A stretch of 53,919 nt of DNA from Opitutaceae bacterium (GCA_027485815.1 JAIXQE010000096.1:1-53919); one strand, 5' to 3'; shown: positions 35,862 through 45,303, numbered from the stretch's first letter. The notes: generated by a model from the sequence alone, not told the origin. Numbers and translations: made by a program.

Positions 35862-38639
35862 TTACTGGTGCAGCCCGATGCCCAGCAGGTTCACGCCGAA
35901 CCAGCTCCACGCGGTGACCACGTTGCCCCCGACCGCGAGGAGCGCGCACCCGCGCGGACCCGCGAGCCCGGCGGCGCGGGCGTGCAGCAGGAGCGCGTTC
36001 CACAGGACCAGCAGCAGCGCGCCGTTCTCCTTCGGATCCCAGCCCCAGAAGCGACCCCACGCCTGATCCGCCCATACCCCGCCGAGAAAGGTGCCGAGGA
36101 CGTTGGCCCCGAGCGCAAAGCCGGTCACCCCGACGAGGGTCCGGTCCAAACCACCCTCCGGCCAGCCCTCGCGCCGGAGAAGGTTTCGGACCAGCGCCGC
36201 GATGCCAAGGCCGCCGGCCACCAGCGTCGCCGCGTAGCCGGCGGACATCGCCACGACGTGCGTCGCCAGCCAGAGGTTGGCGTCCAGCACCGCGCGCATC
36301 ACCTCGAGGGTGTCGCCCGCAAGGGCAAGGCGGTGGGCGATCACGAGGCAGCCCGCTCCCAGCCCGCCGGCGAGCGCGGCGCCGAGGCCGTCCCGCCGGC
36401 GGCGCTCGAGGGCGAGGCAAACCGCGACGCTGATCCAGCCCACGAAGAGGGCGGAGGAGTGTAAGTTCGTGACGGGGGGACGCCGCTCCACCCACATCCG
36501 CGCGGCGAGGCCTCCGGTCAGGAGCAGGAAGGCGAGGATCCCGGCCGCGAAGGCCCCGGCCGCGGCCGCGCCGCCGGGATGCCGCCACGCCACCGCCGCG
36601 AGTAGCACGGCGAGCGCGCAGAGGGCTAGCGCGGAGTCGAACGGCGCGGCGGCGTTCAGGCGCGCCTCGAGGGCGGTCCGCCGCGCGCGTTCCGGGTCCG
36701 CGGCCCGGACGGCGGCCGCCGCCGCCCGCACCGCCGCGTTGAAGGCGCCGGCGTCCTGCTCCCGCCACGCCCGGCCGATCGCGACGTGCGCCGCGGCCAG
36801 ACCGTGGACGCGACCGGTCGCCAGGGTCTCGCGCCACGCGGCACCGAGGCTGAGCCAGCCCGCGCCGGCGGCATCCGGCGGCACGAGGCGCAGCACCGCG
36901 AGCTCATCCATCACGAGCAGCGCCCGCGCCGCCGGCGAGGCGGAAGCGTCCCTGGCGAGCGCCCCCGGGCGGGTGAGCTCGTCGAGCCAGCCCGGGGGCC
37001 CGGGAACCGAGGCGCTCGCCGTCAGGCCCCGGTGCCAGCGCACGCCGTCGCGCAGGCGCAGGACGGCGTCCTCGAAGGCGGTCCGCTCCGCGCGCGGCAC
37101 CTCGGCGGCCCGCCGCGCCGCGGCCTCCAGGTCAGGCAGGCGGTCGCGGAAAGCGGCCAAGGCCTGCCGCGTTTCGCCCTGCGGCGGCAAGCCAAGCAGG
37201 CCGCGGAGCTCCGGGTGGGTCACGGCGAACACGGGCGAATGTTCCGCCCGCTCCGGCTGGTAAAGCACGTCGAGCAACCGCTCGACAGGCTCGCGGCCCA
37301 GGCCGCCCCATGACGGTCGGCCCTGCAGCCGGAGCAGCGTGGAGCGGGCCACGGTATCGAGCGGCTTTTCCCGCCCCTGATCGAGGACGGGCAAGCTGCC
37401 CCACGCCGTGAGGTCGAAGCCGCCGGGGGCGGCAGTGGGTCGCAGGCTCCAGGCGCCGAATACGCCCACGCCCAGCAAGACGCAGAACACGATCGCACCC
37501 GCCCGGCGCGGCGGCGCCGCGGGCGCCGGGCGCGGCGGTGCAGCGCGGCGAAGACGGCCGACGGCCGTGAGGAGAAGTCCGACGGCCAGCAGCGCGCCGG
37601 CCGCATACGGGATCCAGCCGGCGGGATCCCGGACCACCCGCAGGATCACGCCGCGGCCCGCCGGGTCGGGACCGTCCAGATAGAAGGTGAAACCCGCGTG
37701 ACGGAGCGGGGCATTGGGGGTGACCACCACCTCGCGGTCCTCCCCGGCCCCGGCGGGACGCAGGCGCAGCCGGGCCTGGCTCGACCGCTCGATCCGGGTT
37801 CCCTCGTGCCACTCGCGGGCGAAGGATTCCAACGTGAGGGTCCACGGCTGGGGTTCGGCGCGGGGCCGGAAACCGATGCTCCACGCGCGGCCCCCGGCAT
37901 AGATGACCCGCGCCTCCGGCAGCGCCGTCGAGACCACCACTTCCCGGGGTCCCGCGGGGGAGCCCGCGAGCGCCAACCTGACCGCGGGATGGTGGCGCTC
38001 CTCCGGGCCACGCGGGGGTGGAACCGGCACCGCTTCGGGCTCGAGGCCGGGTCCCCGGGGCACCAGCCGCGCGTGCGGGGCGAACGCGAGCACCGTGGCG
38101 GTGAAGGGCACGTCCGGCGCGGACAACCTCAGCCCGGGCCGCAGTTCCCCTAGGCGGCGAGCGAGTGCCGCCGCCCCGGCGGGAGCGTCGGCGGCGATGA
38201 CGACGAGCTCCGGCTCGTGCGGCACCTCCAGTCCCCCCGAGGGTTCCCCGGGGTCCAGGCGCAGCCGGTACTCCGTGCGCAGCAGCCCGGAGAGCAGCGC
38301 AGCGCCGAGGAGCAGCCCCACCCCGCCGTGGAGGGCCAGCAGGCCCGGACCGCGGCCGCGCAGCCGGACGGTGGCGAAGCCGAGATTCACGAGCAGCAGG
38401 AACGCAAGCGTGCGCCCGCCCGGAAACACCGGCGCGGCGTAGCCGCCCGCCCGCGCGTACACCACCCAGGCGTGGAAGTACTCGGCCTGCACCGACCAGA
38501 GCCCCTGGCGCGCCTGCGCCAGCGTGCCCGCAACCACCAGCGCGGCCGCCGCGGCCAACAGCGCGACCGTGAGGCGCAGCGACCCGAGCGTGGCCCAGGG
38601 GCGCGGCGGCGGCGACGGGGACGCGGGGCGGGACTTCAT
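35862..38639 (-). CDS. Fused CcsBA (ResB-ResC) cytochrome c synthase, possibly truncated
   Basis: 925 aa from ATG 38639. System II cytochrome c biogenesis carries heme across the membrane and ligates it to CXXCH. N-terminal ResB/CcsB part: membrane segments near 19-40, 70-90, 97-115, a long periplasmic region, and a helix near 385-405. C-terminal CcsA part: periplasmic domain, then multiple helices with the WWD heme motif WGRFWGWDPKENGALLLVLW and histidines in PPVTNLHSSALFVGW, ATHVVAMSAGYA and VNLLGIGLHQ. It stops right after GLHQ at a TAA, with a coding-like continuation (see 35709-35861). It is divergent from the cytochrome genes it probably serves. Confidence 0.88.
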   Translation of the reverse strand: MKSRPASPSPPPRPWATLGSLRLTVALLAAAAALVVAGTLAQARQGLWSVQAEYFHAWVVYARAGGYAAPVFPGGRTLAFLLLVNLGFATVRLRGRGPGLLALHGGVGLLLGAALLSGLLRTEYRLRLDPGEPSGGLEVPHEPELVVIAADAPAGAAALARRLGELRPGLRLSAPDVPFTATVLAFAPHARLVPRGPGLEPEAVPVPPPRGPEERHHPAVRLALAGSPAGPREVVVSTALPEARVIYAGGRAWSIGFRPRAEPQPWTLTLESFAREWHEGTRIERSSQARLRLRPAGAGEDREVVVTPNAPLRHAGFTFYLDGPDPAGRGVILRVVRDPAGWIPYAAGALLAVGLLLTAVGRLRRAAPPRPAPAAPPRRAGAIVFCVLLGVGVFGAWSLRPTAAPGGFDLTAWGSLPVLDQGREKPLDTVARSTLLRLQGRPSWGGLGREPVERLLDVLYQPERAEHSPVFAVTHPELRGLLGLPPQGETRQALAAFRDRLPDLEAAARRAAEVPRAERTAFEDAVLRLRDGVRWHRGLTASASVPGPPGWLDELTRPGALARDASASPAARALLVMDELAVLRLVPPDAAGAGWLSLGAAWRETLATGRVHGLAAAHVAIGRAWREQDAGAFNAAVRAAAAAVRAADPERARRTALEARLNAAAPFDSALALCALAVLLAAVAWRHPGGAAAAGAFAAGILAFLLLTGGLAARMWVERRPPVTNLHSSALFVGWISVAVCLALERRRRDGLGAALAGGLGAGCLVIAHRLALAGDTLEVMRAVLDANLWLATHVVAMSAGYAATLVAGGLGIAALVRNLLRREGWPEGGLDRTLVGVTGFALGANVLGTFLGGVWADQAWGRFWGWDPKENGALLLVLWNALLLHARAAGLAGPRGCALLAVGGNVVTAWSWFGVNLLGIGLHQ

Positions 38640-38817
38640 CCGGGCCCAAGCCTCGCAGCCGACAGCCCGGGCGGCTCCGCGCGCCTTGCGCAGGGCTGCG
38701 CGGCGCTTGGGAACCGCGGCGATCGAAGCCGCGCGCAAGCCCTGCGGCCAAGAAGCCAACCCGCGCACAGCGGAGCGCCGTCGTTTCCACCAAGATGGGC
38801 GGGAGCCCCCATCCACG

Positions 38818-39156
38818 ATGAAGCACGACCTGAAGCTCCTCCTCCTCGGCGCCCTCGCCACCCTCGGCGCCGCCCTCGCCCTCGCCGCCCCCGCGGCGGA
38901 GAATTGGGAGAACCACTGCGCGAAATGCCACGGCGCCGACGGCAAGGGCCAGACCAAGGTCGGCCGGAAGCTGCAGGTGAAGGACTACACCTCCGCCGCC
39001 GTGCAGGCGAAGTTCACCGACGCGGAGGCGATCCGCGCCACCGCGGAGGGCGTCAAGGATCCGGCCGGCAAGGAGCGGATGAAGGGCTACCAGGACGAGC
39101 TCTCGCCCAAGGAGATCGAGGAACTCGTGGCGCACCTGCGGAAGTTCAAGTCGTGA
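38818..39156 (+). CDS. Monoheme cytochrome c (class I)
   Basis: 112 aa. Signal peptide (about 1-26, MKHDLKLLLLGALATLGAAL...) and one heme-attachment site CAKCH in ENWENHCAKCHGADGKGQ; a likely distal methionine is in KERMKGYQDELSPKE. The C-terminal helix EIEELVAHLRKFK is typical of small periplasmic class I cytochromes. It is an electron shuttle that could link a quinol-oxidising membrane cytochrome to terminal enzymes. It precedes the heptaheme gene by 41 bp on the same strand and is divergent from ccsBA. Confidence 0.93.
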   Translation: MKHDLKLLLLGALATLGAALALAAPAAENWENHCAKCHGADGKGQTKVGRKLQVKDYTSAAVQAKFTDAEAIRATAEGVKDPAGKERMKGYQDELSPKEIEELVAHLRKFKS

Positions 39157-39197
39157 GGCGGCGCTGACCGGCCCGCCCCGGAAACCCCCGCCCCGTC

Positions 39198-40706
39198 ATG
39201 CCGGACGCCGCGCCCCCCTCGCCCCCGCCGCCCGCGGCGCCCCGGGCGCGCTCGCATTTCAACAACTGGATCAGCGCGATCGGCGGCGTCATCGCCCTCG
39301 GCGCGCTGTTCTCGTTCGCGCTGCTGGCCTGGATGGACTTCACCCAGGGCGAGAAGAACCCCTACCTCGGAATCTTCACCTACCTGGTGGCGCCGGCGTT
39401 CCTCGCGCTCGGCCTCGGGCTGGCGCTCTTCGGCGCGTGGGCGCAGCGCCGCTGGGCCCTCCGCCACGCGCACGCACCGGACCGTTGGCGGCTGGACTTC
39501 ACCAGCCGGGCGCAGCGCCGCGGCCTCGCCGCGCTCGCCGCGGGCGCCCTGGGCTTCGTCATCCTCAGCGCCTTCGGCAGCTACCAGACGTTCCATTACG
39601 CGGAATCCAACGCCTTCTGCGGCCAGGTCTGCCACGAGGCGATGCACCCCGAGTGGGTGGCCTACCAGCGCGGGGCGCACGCGCGAGTCGCCTGCGTCGA
39701 GTGCCACGTCGGCGCGGGCGCCGAGTGGTTCATCAAGGCCAAGCTCAACGGGGCCCACCAGCTGCTCACCTACACCCTCGACACCTACGAGCGGCCGATC
39801 GCGACGCCGGTCCGCAACCTGCGCCCCGCCCAGGACACCTGCGAGCAGTGCCATTGGCCCGAGAAGTTCTCGGGCAACGTCGAGCGCGTGTTCAACCACT
39901 ACCTCTCCGACCGGCGCAACAGCGCCTACACGGCCCGCTTCCTGATGCACGTGAACACCAACGTCCCCGGCCATCCCCCCGGCGGGATCCACTGGCACGT
40001 CAGCCGGGACGAGCGCGTCGAGTACTACGCCACCGACGACCAGCGGCAGACCATTCCCTGGATGCGGGTGGTCAACCGCCGCGACGGCACCACCCGCGAG
40101 TTCCGCACGCCGGAGTTCAAGGGCGAGCCGCCCGCGGAGCGGATCCGGGTGATGGACTGCATCGACTGCCACAACCGGCCGGCCCACGCCTTCCCGACCG
40201 CCAACGACGCGGTCGAGGCCGCCCTCCACGCGGGGACGCTCCCGCGGGAGCTGCCTCACCTCAAGCGCGTCGCCGTCCAGGCGATGACCCAGCCGGCGAT
40301 CACCCGCGACGCCGAGGCCCCGCAGCGGATCGCCGACTTCCTGCGCGCCAAGTATGCCGACGACAGCCAGCGCGCCGCGCTGCCGGGCGCGATCGCGGCG
40401 GTGCAGGAGATCCACGCGCGGACGATGTTCGTGGAGCGCAAGGCGGACTGGCGGGTGTACCCGGACAACCTCGGCCACAAGGACTGGCCGGGCTGCTTCC
40501 GCTGCCACGACGACCAGCACCAGGACGCGCAGGGCCGCAAGGTGCGGGCGAGCGACTGCAACTCCTGCCACACGCTGCTGGCGCAGGGCAGCGGGGCGCA
40601 GCTCGAGGTGCTCAACGCCATGGGGCTGGAATTCAAGCACCCCGGCGGGGACCTCGACCCTGCGCTCTCGTGCGTGGACTGCCACAACGGCGGCGTCCAG
40701 AAATGA
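39198..40706 (+). CDS. NapC/NirT-type membrane-anchored heptaheme cytochrome c
   Basis: 502 aa. Three membrane helices near the N-terminus (about 23-46, 57-80, 108-128) are followed by a periplasmic multiheme region. Heme sites in order: CGQVCH (CX3CH, Cys141-His146), CVECH, CEQCH, CIDCH, CFRCH, CNSCH and CVDCH, so six standard CXXCH plus one CX3CH. The first two sites with HEAMHPEWVAY match the NapC/NirT quinol dehydrogenase module. Seven hemes on a three-helix anchor recall ImcH-like inner-membrane cytochromes of metal-reducing bacteria; this is a resemblance only. Likely role: moving electrons from menaquinol to periplasmic carriers such as the small cytochrome upstream. Confidence 0.9.
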   Translation: MPDAAPPSPPPPAAPRARSHFNNWISAIGGVIALGALFSFALLAWMDFTQGEKNPYLGIFTYLVAPAFLALGLGLALFGAWAQRRWALRHAHAPDRWRLDFTSRAQRRGLAALAAGALGFVILSAFGSYQTFHYAESNAFCGQVCHEAMHPEWVAYQRGAHARVACVECHVGAGAEWFIKAKLNGAHQLLTYTLDTYERPIATPVRNLRPAQDTCEQCHWPEKFSGNVERVFNHYLSDRRNSAYTARFLMHVNTNVPGHPPGGIHWHVSRDERVEYYATDDQRQTIPWMRVVNRRDGTTREFRTPEFKGEPPAERIRVMDCIDCHNRPAHAFPTANDAVEAALHAGTLPRELPHLKRVAVQAMTQPAITRDAEAPQRIADFLRAKYADDSQRAALPGAIAAVQEIHARTMFVERKADWRVYPDNLGHKDWPGCFRCHDDQHQDAQGRKVRASDCNSCHTLLAQGSGAQLEVLNAMGLEFKHPGGDLDPALSCVDCHNGGVQK

Positions 40707-40715
40707 ACGCCGGAC

Positions 40716-42161
40716 TTACTCCACGACGTAACGGAAGCCGATCTCGGGGGAGCGCGTGGATTTGGCGACCTGGAGCAAAGGCATTTCCGTGGCACCCTCG
40801 GGCGTGAGGTAACTGCCGCCGGCGGCGCGCGCCTGCGGCTCCTCGCCCGCGGCCAGCCATTCCGCCACGTTGCCGAGGAGGTCGCTGAAGTCCGGCGGGC
40901 CGCCGCGCACCTCGGGGACCGCCCGGGTGAGCGCCAGCCCCTTGCCCGCGAGGCGGGGCGAGCCGCGTTGTTCCCGGAGCGCGGCGCGATGCTCGGCCTC
41001 GTCGGGCAAGCGGACCGTGCGGCCCAGCACCAGCGAGGCCCGCAGGCAGAATTCCACTGCCTCGGTCCAGCTCACGCTCTCGACGGGAAAGAACGGCCCC
41101 TGGCGCTGGCTGGGGTTGTGGTTCATCACGCGCTCGTAGAGGCGCTGCGGTACCTCGGAGGCCAGCAGGCGGCGGTCCGGTGCGCCGGGCAGCGGGGCGA
41201 GTCGCTCCAGCAGGCTGTCCTGCAGGGCGGGGAGATCGGCGGGGGCGCGGTCGAGGAAGACCAGGCGGCGGCGGAGCTCGGGATCGAGGCGGCGGCTGAG
41301 GGGGAAGTCGGTGCGGGCGGCGTCGAGGCGGGCCAACGCGGAGCGCACGGCGGCGACGGCGGCGGGGAACCGGCGTTCGCGGAGGGCCGCGGCGGCGGCG
41401 CCCGCTTCCCGTCCGGCCTCGGCCACCACCGCGGCGGAGGCCGCGCCCTGCCGGCGGACCTCGAGTTCCCCCGGCAGGTCCTTCGCCGCGAGGCGGCTGC
41501 GGGGAAAGGCGGCGTTAAGCTCGGCCTGCGCGTCGCGGGCGGCCGCCCACGAGGGCGCGGCGGCCGCGAAGTCACCCCGGGCCTCCGCGGCCTCGGCCTG
41601 CTTCCGGTGGCCGGCCACGCGCTCGGCCAGCGGCTGCGCCTCGATCGTGGCGAGGGCGGCCGTGATCCGCTCGAGGGCGGTCCAGTCCGCGTAGCGGGAC
41701 GCGGGCTCGCGCTCGTGGATCGCCTGCTGCGCCTCCCGCCACGCGCCGTAGGCGCGGGTGGCGGCCGGCCAGTCGCGCGCCGCCTCGGCCGCCTCGGCGT
41801 CGCGCCGCGCCGCGAGGACCTGCTGGCGGAGCGCGAGCAGGACGGGATCCTCGGGCGGCGGGGCCGGGACGCCGCGCGGGCCGGCGGCAGGTTGCTCCGC
41901 GACGGGCGCGGGGGCGATCAGCGCGGGCTCGGGGAAGGCGGTGTCCGCGCTGGAGCGCGCGGGCGGCGGGCGGTTCGGCCGATCCCGCCGGACCCACACG
42001 ACCAGGCCGACGGTGAAGCCGAGGAGGACCAGCACGGCCAGGGGGCCGAGGAGGGGGGCGAAGCGCTCCCACCATTCCCCGCGGTCCCGCAGCGCGGCGT
42101 TGCGGACCGACTCCTTGGCGTCCGACAGCGACGTGCGTTTCTCGAAGCCGGGCGGGGTCAC
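40716..42161 (-). CDS. Membrane protein with C-terminal SUMF1 (formylglycine-generating-enzyme-like) domain
   Basis: 481 aa from GTG 42161, whose GTGA overlaps the upstream TPR gene's stop. One membrane helix at about 36-57 (LGPLAVLVLLGFTVGLVVWV), then a Pro-rich stretch and long helical Ala/Arg-rich coils (about 105-330). The C-terminal SUMF1-type domain has VSWTEAVEFCLRASLV, VRLPDEAEHRAALR, LLGNVAEWL, GGSYL and GFRYV. The cysteine pair needed for formylglycine formation is missing, so it is probably a binding or structural domain and not a sulfatase activator. The C-terminus is convergent with the heptaheme gene, 9 bp apart. Confidence 0.8.
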   Translation of the reverse strand: MTPPGFEKRTSLSDAKESVRNAALRDRGEWWERFAPLLGPLAVLVLLGFTVGLVVWVRRDRPNRPPPARSSADTAFPEPALIAPAPVAEQPAAGPRGVPAPPPEDPVLLALRQQVLAARRDAEAAEAARDWPAATRAYGAWREAQQAIHEREPASRYADWTALERITAALATIEAQPLAERVAGHRKQAEAAEARGDFAAAAPSWAAARDAQAELNAAFPRSRLAAKDLPGELEVRRQGAASAAVVAEAGREAGAAAAALRERRFPAAVAAVRSALARLDAARTDFPLSRRLDPELRRRLVFLDRAPADLPALQDSLLERLAPLPGAPDRRLLASEVPQRLYERVMNHNPSQRQGPFFPVESVSWTEAVEFCLRASLVLGRTVRLPDEAEHRAALREQRGSPRLAGKGLALTRAVPEVRGGPPDFSDLLGNVAEWLAAGEEPQARAAGGSYLTPEGATEMPLLQVAKSTRSPEIGFRYVVE

Positions 42162-43867
42162 GGGGCGGCGGCGGACGCCTGCAGCGCGGCGCGGAGGCGG
42201 GTGATGAGGGCGTCGTCGCCCGGCGGCTGCAGGCGCAGCAGCACCTCCTCGAGGAGGGCGCGGGGCGGGCGCGCCTGCGCGAGCACCTTCTCGAGGGCGG
42301 CGGCGAGGGCCGCGCGGTCGCCGGCCTCGAGCTCGAAGCGGACCAGCTCCGCGCGGGCGTCCTCGTTCAGGGAATCGATCTCGCAGATCCGGCGCAGGAG
42401 GGGGACGGCGGCCGCGGCGCCGCCGGCGCGGCGGACCTCACGGGCGACGAGCAAACCCTCCCAGCCGAGGGGCGGGAAGCGGTCGATGAGCTGCTTGAGC
42501 TCGGTGCCGCCCTCGAGCCGCTGGCCGGCGCCATAGAGCGCGGCGGCCCGCAGGCCGGACCACAGGGGCGGCCGCGGGACCACGGGCGCCGGCGTCTCGG
42601 CGGCGTCGGCCCCCGCGGCGGGGTTCGCGGCCTCGCCGTTGCCACCCTTGGCCGCCACCGGCGCGGGCGCAGGCCGGGCCGGGCGCTCGGGCGGGAGGAG
42701 GATCTCGAGGGCGCGGGGGTAGTTGCCCGCCAGCACCGCGGAGAGGCCCTGGAACATCCGGACCGCCTCGACGCGGTAGCCCTTCGCCTGGGCGAGGGCC
42801 ATCACCCGCTCGAGGAGCGGCTCGTCGCCGATCTGGGCGGCGAAGCGGGCGAGCATCAGGACGGCGACCTGGTCCCCGCCGAACATCGCGAGGTAGGAGG
42901 CGACCTCCCGCTCGCGGGCGGCCTGCTCGTTGGTGTCGATGTAACCCTGCAGCAGGTCGAGGCGGGGGCCGGCGGAGCGGGGGTCGTTGAACTGGCGCAG
43001 CAGCGCGAACCGGCGGGCGGGCTCGTAGCGGCCGGCGCGGCGGTTGAGGCGGACGAGTTCGGCGTAGAGCTCGTCGCGCTTGCCGAAGCGGCTGATCTCC
43101 CGCTCGAGGCGCTGGAGGGCGGCGTCCTCCTTGCCGCGCTCCCACTCGCAGCGGGCGAGCACGATCTGGCCCTCGAGGGAATTCTGCAGGCCCCAGGCGT
43201 TGATCACCTGCTCGGCCTCCCCGAAGCGGCCGTAGTCGAAGTGCACCATCGCCTCCTGCAGGGCGATGAACTGGTGCTTGAGCGTGGCGTCGGGCGTAGC
43301 CGGCAGCATCCGGCGCGCGAGCTCGAGGATGCGCGTCAGCTGGCGCGCCTCGCGCATCCAGCCGAAGGTGAGCACCAGGTAGTCGAGGTCGGGGTCGTAG
43401 GTCAGGCCGTCCGCGAGCACGTCGATGGCGCGCTGGGGCAGGCCGAAGATCTGGGCGAGCTGCGTGGCCACGGTGCGGCGCACGGTCAGGTCGGTGCGGG
43501 CGTGGCGCAGGCCCGCGAGCAGGAACTCGCGGCCGGCGAGGTAGTTCTTGCGCTCGATCTCGGCCACCCCGCGCGCCGCGTAGAAACGGCCGAGGGAAAG
43601 CCGGAACGAGTCCATCCGCACCGGCATGAAGGCGACCTGCCAGTAGGGCGCCTCGTCCCAGCCGCGCTGGTACCGGAGCAGCGACCAGATGGCGGCCGCC
43701 CCCAGGAGCCACGCCGCCACGGCGGACACGCCGAGGAAGACGGCCAGCCGCCGCCAGTAGAAGTGGAAGAAGGCGCCCTCGGACGTGCCGAGGCGCACCC
43801 ACAGCTTGAAGCGGTGGGCGCGGTCGTTGGGGTCGAAGATCTTCGCCTCCGCGCGTTCGATGGCCAT
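42158..43867 (-). CDS. Membrane-anchored TPR-like protein, hypothetical
   Basis: 569 aa, N-terminal cytoplasmic stretch then one strong helix (LAVFLGVSAVAAWLLGAAAI, about 42-64). The long rest is all-helical, TPR-like, with repeated pairs such as AIDVLADGLTYDPDLDYLVL, RFGEAEQVINAWGLQNSLEG and AAALEKVLAQARPP. A Pro/Ala-rich insert near 415-455 splits the repeats. Overlap by four bases with the SUMF1-domain gene indicates a paired function at the membrane. No enzyme motif is visible. The pair looks like a scaffold or sensor module; I do not recognise it. Confidence 0.78.
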   Translation of the reverse strand: MAIERAEAKIFDPNDRAHRFKLWVRLGTSEGAFFHFYWRRLAVFLGVSAVAAWLLGAAAIWSLLRYQRGWDEAPYWQVAFMPVRMDSFRLSLGRFYAARGVAEIERKNYLAGREFLLAGLRHARTDLTVRRTVATQLAQIFGLPQRAIDVLADGLTYDPDLDYLVLTFGWMREARQLTRILELARRMLPATPDATLKHQFIALQEAMVHFDYGRFGEAEQVINAWGLQNSLEGQIVLARCEWERGKEDAALQRLEREISRFGKRDELYAELVRLNRRAGRYEPARRFALLRQFNDPRSAGPRLDLLQGYIDTNEQAAREREVASYLAMFGGDQVAVLMLARFAAQIGDEPLLERVMALAQAKGYRVEAVRMFQGLSAVLAGNYPRALEILLPPERPARPAPAPVAAKGGNGEAANPAAGADAAETPAPVVPRPPLWSGLRAAALYGAGQRLEGGTELKQLIDRFPPLGWEGLLVAREVRRAGGAAAAVPLLRRICEIDSLNEDARAELVRFELEAGDRAALAAALEKVLAQARPPRALLEEVLLRLQPPGDDALITRLRAALQASAAAP

Positions 43868-43984
43868 GGGATGGGAGACCCGCCGCGCGCCGGCACCCGG
43901 TCCGGCCCGCCGCAGGTTGCGGGGAAATACGGTTAGGCCCGGGGCGAGTGCAAACTGAAACCGGCCGCCGCCCGGACGGCGCGC

Positions 43985-45214
43985 TCAGCGGAGCGCCTGG
44001 TACATCGCGATCTTCCAGCGCTGGTTGAGGTCGCTGCCGCCCGCCGGCATCAGCTGGGTGAGGAACAACCCGACCAGCCGCTCCCGGGGGTCGACGACGT
44101 ACTGGGGGAAGTAGGCGCTCCCCCAGCCGTAGGCGCCCTCGCTGCCGAGCTCCCCGTGGCGACCGGGCTGGGTGTTGACCCAGAACCCGAGGCCGAAACC
44201 CGCGGTGTCACCCCGGTACTTCTCGCCGAGGTGGTCGGTGCGCATCAGCTCGACGGACTTGCGGCTGAGCAGGCGTACGCCCTCGAGTTCGCCCCCGTTG
44301 AGCAGCATTTGCAGGAACCGCGCGTAGTCGCGGGCCGTGGACACCAGGCCGGCCCCGCCGGAGAAGCACTTCCGCGGTCCCTGCACGTAGTGCCCCTGGT
44401 CGCCGGGCCGGAGGACCCCGCCGTCGAGGGCGTACACCTTCGCGAGCCGGGCCTCCTTTTCCGGGGGCAGGAAGAAGTGCGTGTCGCTCATCCCCAGCGG
44501 GGCGAAGATCCGCTCGGCCAAGAAGCGGTCGAGCGGCAGGCCGGAGACGACCTCAACCAGCCGGCCGAGCACGTCGGTGGAGTACCCATACTGATAAGCC
44601 TCGCCCGGATGGGCGTGCAGCGGCAGCCGGCCCAGGCGGTCGATCACCGCCGCGAGGGTCTCGTCCTTGTCCGCGAAATACCACCCGCTGAGGCCGGCCG
44701 CCTTGTACTCGGCCGCCGCCAGCCCGCTGCCGTAGGTCAGCCCCGCGGTGTGGGTGAGCAGGTCGCGGATGCGGATCGGGCGGCGGACCGGCTCGGTGCC
44801 GTAACGGGTGCCGGCGGGGGCGCCGGCGGGCGGGGCCACGGCCACGACGCCGCCGCGGAAGGCGGGCAGGAAGCGCTCGAGCGGGTCCTGCAGCCGGAAG
44901 CGGCCCTCCTCGTAGAGCATCATCACGGCGACGCTCGTCACCGCCTTGCTCATCGAGGCGATGCGGAAGATCGCGTCCGGCGCCATCGGCCGGCCGGCCT
45001 CGAGGTCCTGGTGGCCGTAGGTCCGGAAATGGGCCGGCCGCCCGGCGTGACCGAGGTACACGATGGCGCCGGGGAGTTGCCGCCGGTCGACGTGGTCCTG
45101 GATCAGGGCATCGAGACGGTCGAGGCGGCCGGGGGCGAAGCCGGCGCCCTCCTGGGCGGGCAGGACGGCGGCGGCGAGCGCGAGGAGGAGCGGGAGCAGC
45201 AGGGGCAGGCGCAT
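43985..45214 (-). CDS. Serine hydrolase of the beta-lactamase/penicillin-binding (class C, EstB-like) family
   Basis: 409 aa from ATG 45214 with a signal peptide (MRLPLLLPLLLALAAAVLPA). The active-site SxxK is Ser87-Met-Ser-Lys90 in FRIASMSKAVTSV. The YxN-like element is YQYGYSTDVLGRLVEVVSG, and the third motif region is GAYGWGSAYFPQ. Family members act as esterases, D-aminopeptidases or beta-lactamases; motifs alone do not separate these. YGYS in place of YxN favours the esterase-like group. The larger upstream frame is a shadow of the pepF gene. Confidence 0.88.
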   Translation of the reverse strand: MRLPLLLPLLLALAAAVLPAQEGAGFAPGRLDRLDALIQDHVDRRQLPGAIVYLGHAGRPAHFRTYGHQDLEAGRPMAPDAIFRIASMSKAVTSVAVMMLYEEGRFRLQDPLERFLPAFRGGVVAVAPPAGAPAGTRYGTEPVRRPIRIRDLLTHTAGLTYGSGLAAAEYKAAGLSGWYFADKDETLAAVIDRLGRLPLHAHPGEAYQYGYSTDVLGRLVEVVSGLPLDRFLAERIFAPLGMSDTHFFLPPEKEARLAKVYALDGGVLRPGDQGHYVQGPRKCFSGGAGLVSTARDYARFLQMLLNGGELEGVRLLSRKSVELMRTDHLGEKYRGDTAGFGLGFWVNTQPGRHGELGSEGAYGWGSAYFPQYVVDPRERLVGLFLTQLMPAGGSDLNQRWKIAMYQALR

Positions 45215-45303
45215 CCCCGGAAGCAAGGCCCCAGGACGGCAGGCGTCACGCGCGAAAAGCGCCGCCCGCCCGGCCGGCGCTCCGCCGGACTCATGCCGTT
45301 GGC

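Noticed and set aside
40716-42161. SUMF1-domain protein as the activating enzyme for the sulfatase at 52274
   Set aside because: The cysteine pair required for formylglycine formation is absent in its C-terminal domain.
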